9,015 bases of DNA from Acidobacteriota bacterium (GTDB taxonomy: Bacteria > Acidobacteriota > Terriglobia > UBA7540): the NCBI GenBank assembly GCA_003224665.1, contig QHZM01000032.1:1-9015 (forward strand), written 5' to 3'. The notes beneath the pieces were generated by a model. The model saw only the letters and a list, made by a program, of their open reading frames with translations. It was not told the origin of the DNA and searched no databases. The stretch's first letter is position 1, and every line of letters begins with the position of its first letter. This document shows, in pieces, positions 1 to 5,236 of this stretch. Made by a program: the position numbers and the translations under genes.

Positions 1-1044
1 CGGCGTCAGGATTTGGAACGGCTGCCCGCGCTTTTCTGAAAGGAACTCGGACAGGATTTCGCGGTCATCGAAGTCGGCGGGCACGTGGACTTCATCGGGC
101 AAGTAATGCTGGTCGAGGTAAATCTGCTTCAGCAAAGAGGAGAAGAATTCCCGTGCATTGAACTCTTCGATGTCCTCCCAGAAAAATTCCCGCCGGTCAA
201 GCGCGCGACCGCCGCGCAGGTGGAACAGGTTCACGGCCACCAGGTTCCCGTCCTGGTGGAACCCGAAGATATCCACGTCCTGGCCGTGGGAGGCGGCCAT
301 TTTCTGCCGCTCACGGAGTTGTTCGACGGTCCCGATCAAGTCGCGGTAGCGCCCGGCCTCCTCGTACTGTTGTCGCTCGGAACTGCCTATCATGCGCTCG
401 TGGAGGTCGCGCACCAGGTCGCTTTCCCGGCCCTCAAGAAGCCAGCGAACGTCCCGCACCGCCTCGGCGTAGCGCGCCTGCGTCGTCAACCCTTCGACGC
501 AAGGGCCCTGGCAACGCTTGATATAAAATTGGAGACAAGGCCGCGGGTGGTAGCGCGTCAGGTCCACCGTGCAGGAGGGCACAAGAAAACGGCGGTGGAC
601 CAGGTCCACGATGCGATACGCGAGCCTTGCGGGGAAATACGGCCCAAAATAAATCGAGCCGTCCTTCTTCAGCCGCCGGGTCACGTAGATGCGCGGGAAG
701 CGTTCTTGAAGGGTCAGCTTGATATAGGGGTAGGTCTTGTCATCGCGGAGGAGAACGTTATAGCGAGGCTTGAATTGCTTGATCAAATTGTTCTCAAGCG
801 CCATCGCTTCCTTCTCGTTGTCCACGAGGATGGTTTCGAGGTCGCAGGCGAGCCCCAGCATCAGGTCGCGCTTCTCGTCAGTCAGGTGAAGCTCCTGAAA
901 ATAGGAACGGACGCGCTGCCGAAGCGACTTCGCTTTGCCGATGTAAATGGGCCGCCCGTCGGCGTTTTTGAAGAGATAGACGCCGGGATGATCGGGAAGA
1001 CTTTCGGCCTTTTCGAGCAAGCTCGCGTTCAGCGGGGACTCCAC
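1..1044 (-). CDS. uvrC: UvrABC excinuclease subunit C, N-terminal part (cut by left edge)
   Basis: UvrC makes the dual 3' and 5' incisions around bulky DNA lesions after UvrA/UvrB recognition, in the cytoplasm. The 348 visible codons carry the GIY-YIG nuclease at about residues 17-100: Gly21-Val-Tyr23, Tyr34-Ile-Gly36, Arg44, Tyr48, and a LEN..LIK helix with Glu84 as the likely metal-binding acid. Four cysteines (158, 170, 178, 182) have the same 12/8/4 spacing as the E. coli UvrC iron-sulfur ligands as I remember them (C154/C166/C174/C178), so a [4Fe-4S] cluster is likely. A UVR (UvrB-binding) helical hairpin lies at about 205-242. The start of the C-terminal RNase H-like nuclease region follows. 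The family is usually about 600 aa, so roughly 250 residues lie outside. I chose the GTG at 1044 because it stands just before the first conserved residues and 7 nt after a near-consensus -10. It is transcribed divergently from the TPR gene. Nothing looks degraded. Confidence 0.97.
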   Translation of the reverse strand, partial: MESPLNASLLEKAESLPDHPGVYLFKNADGRPIYIGKAKSLRQRVRSYFQELHLTDEKRDLMLGLACDLETILVDNEKEAMALENNLIKQFKPRYNVLLRDDKTYPYIKLTLQERFPRIYVTRRLKKDGSIYFGPYFPARLAYRIVDLVHRRFLVPSCTVDLTRYHPRPCLQFYIKRCQGPCVEGLTTQARYAEAVRDVRWLLEGRESDLVRDLHERMIGSSERQQYEEAGRYRDLIGTVEQLRERQKMAASHGQDVDIFGFHQDGNLVAVNLFHLRGGRALDRREFFWEDIEEFNAREFFSSLLKQIYLDQHYLPDEVHVPADFDDREILSEFLSEKRGQPFQILTP

Positions 1045-1050
1045 AGGTAA

Positions 1051-1078
1051 ATTATCCCCTCGCCGTCGCTGTTGTCAA
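1051..1078 (-). promoter_or_regulatory. Near-consensus sigma70-type promoter of uvrC, predicting a leaderless mRNA
   Basis: Read on the minus strand there is a perfect -35 (TTGACA, 1078-1073), a 16-bp spacer, and a -10 GATAAT (1056-1051, 5 of 6 matches). Only six bases (TTACCT) separate the -10 from the GTG at 1044, so the expected transcription start falls on or next to the start codon. No Shine-Dalgarno sequence fits. A leaderless transcript is inferred. The alternative is an unseen promoter further upstream. Confidence 0.7.
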
Positions 1079-1100
1079 AGTTCCTCGGGACAGCGAGAAT
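1072..1100 (+). promoter_or_regulatory. Candidate divergent promoter of the TPR gene, overlapping the uvrC -35
   Basis: On the plus strand, TTGTCA (1072-1077, 5 of 6 to TTGACA), a 17-bp spacer and GAGAAT (1095-1100, 4 of 6 to TATAAT) form a moderate promoter. Transcription would begin near 1107, only about 5 nt before the ATG at 1112. The -35 shares five bases with the uvrC -35 on the other strand because TTGTCAA reads as TTGACAA in reverse. The -10 is weak, so this is less certain than the uvrC promoter. Confidence 0.4.
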
Positions 1101-1111
1101 GGACGTTACCT

Positions 1112-1591
1112 ATGAGCGGCAGAGAATCCGGCCCGATGAGTTTTTCAGCGCTCTTGATTGCTGCCGCGGTCGTGGCGTTTCCGGCCCCGCCGGCGCCAGC
1201 GCAGGACTCGACGACAGACCGCGAGGCACCCGAGACCGCGAAGCCCTACGCCCCCCCGTCTGCCTCGAAATCGGTCGAAGTCGGAAACTACTATTTGAGA
1301 CGGAAGAAGTACGTCGCGGCCCTCAGCCGCTTCCAGGAGGCCGTGAAGACCGACCCTTACTACCCGCCCGGGCACCTCGGGCTCGGAAAGGTCTATGAAA
1401 AAATTGGGCTGAAGCAGAAAGCGGTCGATGCCTACCGAAAATATCTCGACACCCTGCCTTCAACCAAAGAAGCGGACGAAGCGAAGGAAGTCCACGAGGC
1501 GATTGCTCGTCTCGAACGAGACGTCAAAACACAGATCGGTGGGACCCGAAGCCGGCCGTCGGGAAGTGACTCTTCATCGCCGCCGCACTGA
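1112..1591 (+). CDS. Small exported tetratricopeptide-repeat protein
   Basis: This 159-aa protein has a signal-peptide-like N-terminus: an Arg at residue 4, a hydrophobic core at about 10-23, and a Pro/Ala-rich c-region ending Ala-Pro-Ala at 28-30 that suits signal peptidase I cleavage before Gln31. A low-complexity linker follows to about residue 50. Two TPR units (about 53-86 and 87-120) hold the helix signature residues, including Gly58-Tyr60, Ala69-Ala70, Phe74, Ala77, Pro82, Gly90, Tyr95, Gly99 and Ala104. A charged helix runs to about 140 and the C-terminus is Ser/Pro-rich. It probably acts as a periplasmic protein-protein scaffold; the partner is unknown. The ATG at 1112 gives the n-region a positive charge. 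A second in-frame ATG at 1136 would leave the n-region uncharged, so I prefer the first. The gene appears monocistronic, with a terminator 50 nt downstream. Confidence 0.85.
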   Translation: MSGRESGPMSFSALLIAAAVVAFPAPPAPAQDSTTDREAPETAKPYAPPSASKSVEVGNYYLRRKKYVAALSRFQEAVKTDPYYPPGHLGLGKVYEKIGLKQKAVDAYRKYLDTLPSTKEADEAKEVHEAIARLERDVKTQIGGTRSRPSGSDSSSPPH

Positions 1592-1596
1592 ATTAC

Positions 1597-1700
1597 GAAA
1601 CGACCTCCGGGCTCCGCGAAATGAGGTGCGTTGTACGTAGCCACGGTCAGAGGGTTTTTTGACCGTGGGCTTTTTCGGCCGGCGCGGGCCCACGGCCAAT
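1597..1700. repeat. Intergenic repeat, copy 1 (about 104 bp)
   Basis: This segment aligns with 2436-2540 in the same orientation. The two ends are well conserved: the start (CGAC-pyrimidine-TCCGGGCTC-C/G-GCGAA) and the last 40 bases (from TGACCGTGGGC through GGCCGGCGCGGGCCCAC to CCAAT). The middle has diverged. It contains the terminator hairpin and a second inverted repeat, CCGTGGGC (1663-1670) with GCCCACGG (1688-1695). It lies directly after the TPR stop. I see no coding capacity. It is most likely a short dispersed intergenic element; its genome-wide copy number cannot be judged here. Confidence 0.65.
1641..1675 (+). terminator. Rho-independent terminator after the TPR gene
   Basis: A perfect 9-bp stem (CCACGGTCA at 1641-1649 with TGACCGTGG at 1660-1668) encloses a 10-nt loop containing six T. 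It is followed by GC and a T5 tract at 1671-1675. It sits 50 nt after the TPR stop codon and inside the first copy of the intergenic repeat. A competing hairpin shares its right arm. Confidence 0.75.
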
Positions 1701-1741
1701 CGCGTGACCCATCGCCCGTGCTACCGCTTTCATAGAAAAGC

Positions 1742-1772
1742 CGTATCAGAGTTATAGAACAACTCTGATGCG
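1742..1772. repeat. Long inverted repeat (12-bp arms)
   Basis: ATCAGAGTT (1745-1753) and AACTCTGAT (1761-1769) are perfect inverted arms around a 7-nt spacer. The pairing extends by a T-G wobble and two further G-C pairs to 1742 and 1772. No T-tract follows, so it is not a standard terminator. It could be an RNA hairpin, a protein-binding site, or a recombination end of the island that starts here. Confidence 0.6.
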
Positions 1773-1877
1773 CTACCTCCCGCCCTTTTATGAGCGTTTC
1801 CGGAACGCGCGGATTATAGCACTATTTGTGTGATAACTGGGTGATACACGCTTGGCCCCATGTACCGTTTTCGGCTT

Positions 1878-1908
1878 TGATGCATCATGGTGCGGAATGG
1901 TGTACAAT
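1878..1908 (+). promoter_or_regulatory. Candidate promoter and RHH operator
   Basis: A -10-like TACAAT (1903-1908) stands 7 nt before the ATG at 1916. The place where a -35 would sit is occupied by a perfect 10-bp palindrome, TGATGCATCA (1878-1887). It is followed by two ATGGTG direct repeats (1887-1892 and 1897-1902) spaced 10 bp. No good -35 hexamer is present. RHH proteins usually bind short palindromes or tandem repeats over their own promoter, so autorepression is the likely reading. The mRNA would be leaderless or nearly so. Confidence 0.5.
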
Positions 1909-1915
1909 GACGCGC

Positions 1916-2173
1916 ATGGCTAACTTTCAAAAGTCCGTTCGTCAGAGCGTATCCCTTCCGACGCGCGTGGCCAAGCGCGTTCGTGTCCTCGCCAAGACTC
2001 GGAAGACCAGCGCCAATCGAGTTCTCGTCGATCTAATCGAGGCCGGTCTTCAGTCCAGAGAAGCCGAAAAAGAGCGATTCTTTGAGCTCGCTACTCGGCT
2101 GGCCGAATCTGTTGAATCTGCCGAGCGGAAGCGGCTTAAAGAGGAACTCGCGCGCATGACTTTCGGTGAGTGA
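1916..2173 (+). CDS. Ribbon-helix-helix (CopG/Arc-type) DNA-binding protein, antitoxin-like
   Basis: The protein has 85 aa. Residues 4-46 fit the RHH fold: a beta strand (Gln5-Lys-Ser-Val-Arg-Gln-Ser-Val-Ser-Leu-Pro), a first helix of basic residues (Val18 to Ala26), a turn with Thr-Ser-Ala-Asn, and a second helix ending in Glu-Ala-Gly-Leu-Gln. The C-terminal half is a charged, probably coiled helix rich in Glu, Arg and Lys that would bind a partner. It should form a dimer on DNA. I chose the ATG at 1916 because the RHH strand begins immediately after it; an ATG three codons earlier (1907) is also possible. The stop TGA overlaps the next gene's ATG by one base, so the two are translationally coupled. 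The layout matches type II toxin-antitoxin operons with the antitoxin first, but a plain transcriptional regulator with an accessory protein is not excluded. Confidence 0.8.
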   Translation: MANFQKSVRQSVSLPTRVAKRVRVLAKTRKTSANRVLVDLIEAGLQSREAEKERFFELATRLAESVESAERKRLKEELARMTFGE

Positions 2174-2415
2174 TGGGGAAGATCCAGTGGACCGATCTTC
2201 CGCGTGCCATTCGACAGCACCTTTTCGATCGCCTGGAAGAGCGCAGGATAACGGTTGAGGACCTCTATAAGCTCAAACTTTGGCGGGAATCGGAACCTGA
2301 GGTTCCAGACGGGCCTTGGTACAAGGACTTCGGATCGTTCAAGATTTGCGGCGAGGGCAAATTTCCCAAGACGTTCCTGCTGAAGGGGCAACCCGCCAGG
2401 GGCAAGCCACTTTGA
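2173..2415 (+). CDS. Unrecognised 80-aa protein coupled to the RHH gene (toxin-like position)
   Basis: I do not recognise this family with certainty. The 80-aa soluble protein has no signal peptide or membrane helix. Residues 1-40 are predicted helical (Leu-Pro at 9-10, a helix rich in Arg/Glu, then Leu-Tyr-Lys-Leu). The second half looks like a compact beta fold: Pro-Asp-Gly-Pro-Trp-Tyr-Lys-Asp-Phe-Gly-Ser-Phe, a lone Cys in Lys-Ile-Cys-Gly-Glu-Gly, then Phe-Pro-Lys-Thr-Phe-Leu-Leu. I recall similar sequences ending in a Phe/Tyr-Pro-Lys-Thr motif followed by a Gly-Gln/Met turn in other bacteria, uncharacterised. Start: ATG at 2173 shares its A with the upstream TGA; a GTG at 2170 is also in frame. 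Its size, its position after an RHH gene and the coupling make it a toxin candidate, but no nuclease or acetyltransferase motif is visible, so the function is open. Confidence 0.7.
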   Translation: MGKIQWTDLPRAIRQHLFDRLEERRITVEDLYKLKLWRESEPEVPDGPWYKDFGSFKICGEGKFPKTFLLKGQPARGKPL

Positions 2416-2435
2416 CCCGATCATAGTTGGTCTGA

Positions 2436-2540
2436 GGAACGACTTCCGGGCTCGGCGAACCGGAGCGGGTCGCCGCGGTGTCGCCTTGGCGACCCTTTCT
2501 GACCGTGGGCTTTTCGGGCCGGCGCGGGCCCACCGCCAAT
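2436..2540. repeat. Intergenic repeat, copy 2 (about 105 bp)
   Basis: This is the second copy, same orientation, starting 20 nt after the stop of the 80-aa protein. It keeps the CTGACCGTGGGC-TTTT...GGCCGGCGCGGGCCCAC core, with a GTGGGC (2505-2510)/GCCCAC (2528-2533) inverted repeat. It has lost the 9-bp terminator stem of copy 1 and instead carries a different hairpin in the middle. Together the copies bracket the RHH module. Confidence 0.65.
2467..2500 (+). terminator. Terminator-like hairpin after the RHH module
   Basis: GGGTCGCC (2467-2474) pairs perfectly with GGCGACCC (2488-2495) around a 13-nt loop, and TTTCT follows. A second left arm, GTCGC at 2480-2484, can pair with the same right arm through a 4-nt loop. 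The T-tract is short and interrupted, so the efficiency is doubtful. It lies 52 nt after the stop codon at 2415. Confidence 0.5.
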
Positions 2541-2775
2541 TGAATGACGAATTGAGCTACCACTGCCCGCTCCAAGTCCCTCTCGCGAACGAGAAGGGGA
2601 TATCGCATTAGCAATGCAAGTGAGCAGCGGAGGGGCACCGCACGGAAAAAAAGAGCGACCTTTGAAGGGACTTGCTCTGGCTCCGGGACTTAAACCGTTC
2701 ATCTCGTGCGGGGTCTTGTGATCGAATATCATATGAGATCGGAAATTTACCGATGCGCTCAGCGTCCAGATAGGC
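2541..2775. other. Non-coding stretch before the transpeptidase remnant
   Basis: Besides repeat copy 2 before it, this stretch holds one clear hairpin at 2577-2600: TCCC-TCTCG, a CGAA tetraloop, CGAGA, a bulged A, then GGGGA. It has no following T-tract. I see no convincing promoter for the downstream gene; TATCAT at 2727-2732 lacks a -35. In-frame stop codons close all reading frames of interest. Its function is unknown. It may contain debris of former coding sequence. Confidence 0.4.
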
Positions 2776-3638
2776 ATGGGTAGCGCAAAACAACTTCGTG
2801 GACGAGGGACCGTTGAATTTGGCACTGCGGCCATTTGCCTGCTCCTTTCCACGAACCTCTGGGGGGCGCCCCGCCCGCATCCGCAAGAGAGCCTCCAGGC
2901 TTACCTCGATTCCTTCAGGTCCAGCGAAAGAGGTGTGGTCATTGTCCTCAATCCCAACTCGGCAGCTCTTACCGGTGCGTTCACGACCCCGCCGCCGATG
3001 CTTTCAATCTTTCCTCCGCCCTGGCGAATTCCTGCAACTACTTTTTTGTGGCATTGAGCTTGCGTCTCAGCCCAGAGGCTCTGGCCCACTGGTATTCCGT
3101 GTTCGGTTTTGGGAGTGCGGTCGAGGTTGATGCGAAATCAACGAGCGCGGGCCGGGTGAGCGTCCCGCTGGACGCGCGCGGCAAGGCGCTCGCAGCGATC
3201 GGCGAGCAGAACGTCCTGGCGACTCCGGCACAAGTGTTGCTCGCGTATTCGTTCATCGCCACGGGAGGAGAGGCATTCGGCTTGTGGACCCGCAGGTCGT
3301 CCGGAGATTCCCCCACGCCCTTGCGGCGAATCCGCTTCAAGCGCTCAACGATCGACGCATTGACTGGCGGCCTTGTGGAGTGTGTCCAGTCGGGGACCTG
3401 CCAGACCGCGGCGGTTCCAGGAATCCGCGTGGCCGGCAAGACCGGCACGGCCACAGCTCTTGACGGCAGCGGAGCGACGCACGCCTGGTTCGTGGGCTTT
3501 GCGCCGGCCGGTGATCCGGAAGTCGCTCTCGTGGTATTTCTTGAGCGAGGCACGGGCGCGCACAGCGCCGCTCCCCTGGCCGGAGAGATCCTCAGGCATT
3601 ATTTTGCCGCGAAAGGTCGAGAGAAGACACCCCGGTGA
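2776..3638 (+). pseudogene. Penicillin-binding transpeptidase remnant lacking the SxxK segment, frameshifted
   Basis: Two frames together spell a cell-wall DD-transpeptidase. The first (ATG 2776 to about 2980) gives a signal-peptide-like start, then Arg-Gly-Val-Val-Ile-Val-Leu-Asn-Pro-Asn-Ser, the first strand of the domain. The second (about 2997 to the TGA at 3636-3638) gives Leu-Ser-Ser-Ala-Leu-Ala-Asn-Ser-Cys-Asn-Tyr-Phe-Phe with the SxN motif (Ser-Cys-Asn, 3030-3038), then Ala-Ala-Ile-Gly-Glu-Gln...Thr-Pro-Ala-Gln, and the Lys-Thr-Gly-Thr motif (3438-3449). Between them only a few codons remain where the family has some 50-70 residues carrying the SxxK nucleophile. The visible product therefore cannot acylate its substrate, and the frame changes at the same place. 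A deletion with a frameshift explains both; an assembly error is the alternative. An ATG at 2835 opens the second frame early, but its first ~54 residues are out-of-frame noise. The end overlaps spoIID by 4 nt (GTGA), so the two were one operon. Confidence 0.8.
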
Positions 3639-5236
3639 AGCAAACGGCGCTTCTTCCACTCTGGTTTCTGTTCGTAGCGCAAAACGCCGCTTCCGGGCAA
3701 GAGTTCCGCGTGAGACTATTCTCCCGCCCGCCATTCAGGACTTCGGCTGCGCACGCGCCGCATCCTGCTAGGACAGCGGGGCGGATGCAGCCTCGCCTCA
3801 CGGTCACAGTCAATCTCGACAGCTACCTGGAGGGCGTTCTTGCCGGAGAGGCTTCAATCCTCAAGAGTCGCGAGGCTCTCGAAGCCATGGCGGTGGTCGC
3901 CCGGACGTGGGCCTTGCGATATCGCGGGCGGCACCAGGCCGCGGGATATGACTTCTGCTCGCTGACGCACTGCCAGGTTTTCCGAATTCCGGAGAATTCC
4001 AAGTACCCCGCTGCGATTGTCGGGGCGGTACAGAAGACGAGGGGGAAAGTCCTCCAGTACCGCGGCCAGCTTGCTGACCCTTACTTCAGCGCCGATTGCG
4101 GCGGCGTGACGGAATCAGCCGGCGATGTGTGGCCTGATAAAAATATTCCGTACCTCCAGAGCGTCTCCGATCCTTACTGCGCGGCGAGTGTTCACTCGAA
4201 GTGGCGGCAGGCAATTCCGCGGGAGACTGCAGCATCAGTCTTGCGCGAAGATCAGGGCCTGCCCATCCGTGGTCCCGTGCGCGAGCTGACGATTGAATCC
4301 AGAGACTCTTCAGGCCGCGCGCGCCGCCTGAGGGTGACGGCGGGCCAGGCGTGGCTTGTTGACGCGAATGCGTTCCGTTACGCCGTGGACCGCCGCTTGG
4401 GCTGGAATACGCTCAAGAGCAACCTCTACGAAGTGCATCTGCAAGGAGACGTCCTGATTTTTGCCGGCCGCGGACTCGGCCACGGTGTCGGTCTCTGCCA
4501 GGCAGGCGCGGACCAGATGGGGCAGATGGGCGCGAGCTACGAGAAAATCCTGGCGCGGTATTTTCCGGGCACGACCGTCGCGACGCTTCCCTCCCCTGCT
4601 CAGCAGGACGCTGATCCGGTTGTTTCGAGCGAGCACTTCGAGCTTGCCTATCCCGAAAGCCAGCAACAGTGGGTGAACGGAGTCCTGAGCACGCTCGAGC
4701 GTTGCAGAAAAGAACTCGGCCTGAACGTCGCCGATCTGCCTGCCCGGGTCCACGTGCAGACGTGGGACACAACGGCTGAATTCATCCGCGCGACCGGCAA
4801 GCCGGGATGGGCGGCCGGCAGCACCGACGGCAATGCGATTTTTCTGCAGCCGCTGCGGACGCTTGCGGCAAAGGGAATTTTGGACCAGACGTTACGCCAC
4901 GAGTTCGCGCACGTCGCAGTCCATCGGCTTCGCGCCTCGGGCGTGCCCGACTGGTTTGAGGAAGGCTTGGTCCTCTATTTGACCGGTGAGCGGATCGCGG
5001 ATGACCGAGATGCCCTGCCGAGCGCGCGGAGCCTCAGCCAGGCCATTTCGCGGGCGCAATCGGAAGCGGAGACGCACGCGGCCTACGCACGCGCTTACGC
5101 GCTGGTTCGTGATTTCGCCGCGCGGCGCGGGGAGGATACGCTTTGGCGGACGCTCGAGCGTCCAACCCCTCAAGACCTGAAGTGGCTCAAGACGGAGTCA
5201 GCGAAGCCACCTGCCCCGTCGCGGACGAACCCGTGA
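3635..5236 (+). CDS. SpoIID/LytB-domain protein fused to a gluzincin-like (peptidase MA type) domain
   Basis: This 533-aa secreted protein starts with a short signal peptide (residues 1-22: Lys2, a hydrophobic stretch, cleavage near Ala-Ser-Gly). The SpoIID domain spans about 55-315: Tyr64-Leu-Glu-Gly-Val-Leu-Ala-Gly-Glu72 (Glu72 is the likely catalytic acid), Ala-Met-Ala-Val-Val-Ala-Arg-Thr, a Cys108/Thr-His-Cys113-Gln region, Ser-Ala-Asp-Cys155-Gly-Gly, and Gly-His-Gly-Val-Gly-Leu-Cys-Gln (282-289) before a Tyr-Phe-Pro-Gly end. In sporulating Firmicutes SpoIID is a lytic transglycosylase acting on peptide-free glycan strands. The part from about 330 holds His422-Glu-Phe-Ala-His426 and, 17 residues on, Glu443 in Trp-Phe-Glu-Glu-Gly-Leu, the signature of a gluzincin zinc peptidase. 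It therefore looks like an envelope enzyme with two hydrolytic domains. The start is GTG 3635, overlapping the transpeptidase remnant (GTGA). The 3' end overlaps the convergent membrane-protein gene by 50 bp. Confidence 0.9.
   Translation: MKQTALLPLWFLFVAQNAASGQEFRVRLFSRPPFRTSAAHAPHPARTAGRMQPRLTVTVNLDSYLEGVLAGEASILKSREALEAMAVVARTWALRYRGRHQAAGYDFCSLTHCQVFRIPENSKYPAAIVGAVQKTRGKVLQYRGQLADPYFSADCGGVTESAGDVWPDKNIPYLQSVSDPYCAASVHSKWRQAIPRETAASVLREDQGLPIRGPVRELTIESRDSSGRARRLRVTAGQAWLVDANAFRYAVDRRLGWNTLKSNLYEVHLQGDVLIFAGRGLGHGVGLCQAGADQMGQMGASYEKILARYFPGTTVATLPSPAQQDADPVVSSEHFELAYPESQQQWVNGVLSTLERCRKELGLNVADLPARVHVQTWDTTAEFIRATGKPGWAAGSTDGNAIFLQPLRTLAAKGILDQTLRHEFAHVAVHRLRASGVPDWFEEGLVLYLTGERIADDRDALPSARSLSQAISRAQSEAETHAAYARAYALVRDFAARRGEDTLWRTLERPTPQDLKWLKTESAKPPAPSRTNP

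Larger units (their letters stand above)
1701..1915. other. Non-coding stretch upstream of the RHH gene
   Basis: This stretch is visibly richer in A/T than its neighbours. It holds a long inverted repeat at 1742-1772, a pair of GTGATA direct repeats at 1830-1835 and 1841-1846 spaced exactly 11 bp (one helical turn), and the candidate operator/promoter of the RHH gene. An in-frame extension of the RHH gene reaches back to 1826, but its residues do not look like the family, so I treat it as untranslated. Confidence 0.55.

Noticed and set aside
85..1050. Long plus-strand open frame (about 321 codons) opposite uvrC
   Set aside because: It is the antisense shadow of a well-conserved uvrC in GC-rich DNA; the translation shows no domain.
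1826..1915. N-terminal extension of the RHH protein by 30 codons
   Set aside because: The residues are rich in Trp, His and Cys, unlike the RHH family, and the segment holds the palindrome, repeats and -10 box of the promoter.
1597..2540. Insertion sequence or CRISPR array
   Set aside because: There is no transposase, no terminal inverted repeats with target duplication, and only two diverged repeat copies about 840 bp apart (start to start), not regularly spaced units.
2421..2886. Several minus-strand open frames between the RHH module and the transpeptidase
   Set aside because: They cross the intergenic repeat and hairpins, overlap each other, and have no recognisable domain or start signal.
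2835..2996. Use of the ATG at 2835 as the true start of the transpeptidase
   Set aside because: Its first ~54 residues are out-of-frame noise, whereas the other frame over the same bases gives a signal peptide and the expected first strand of the domain.
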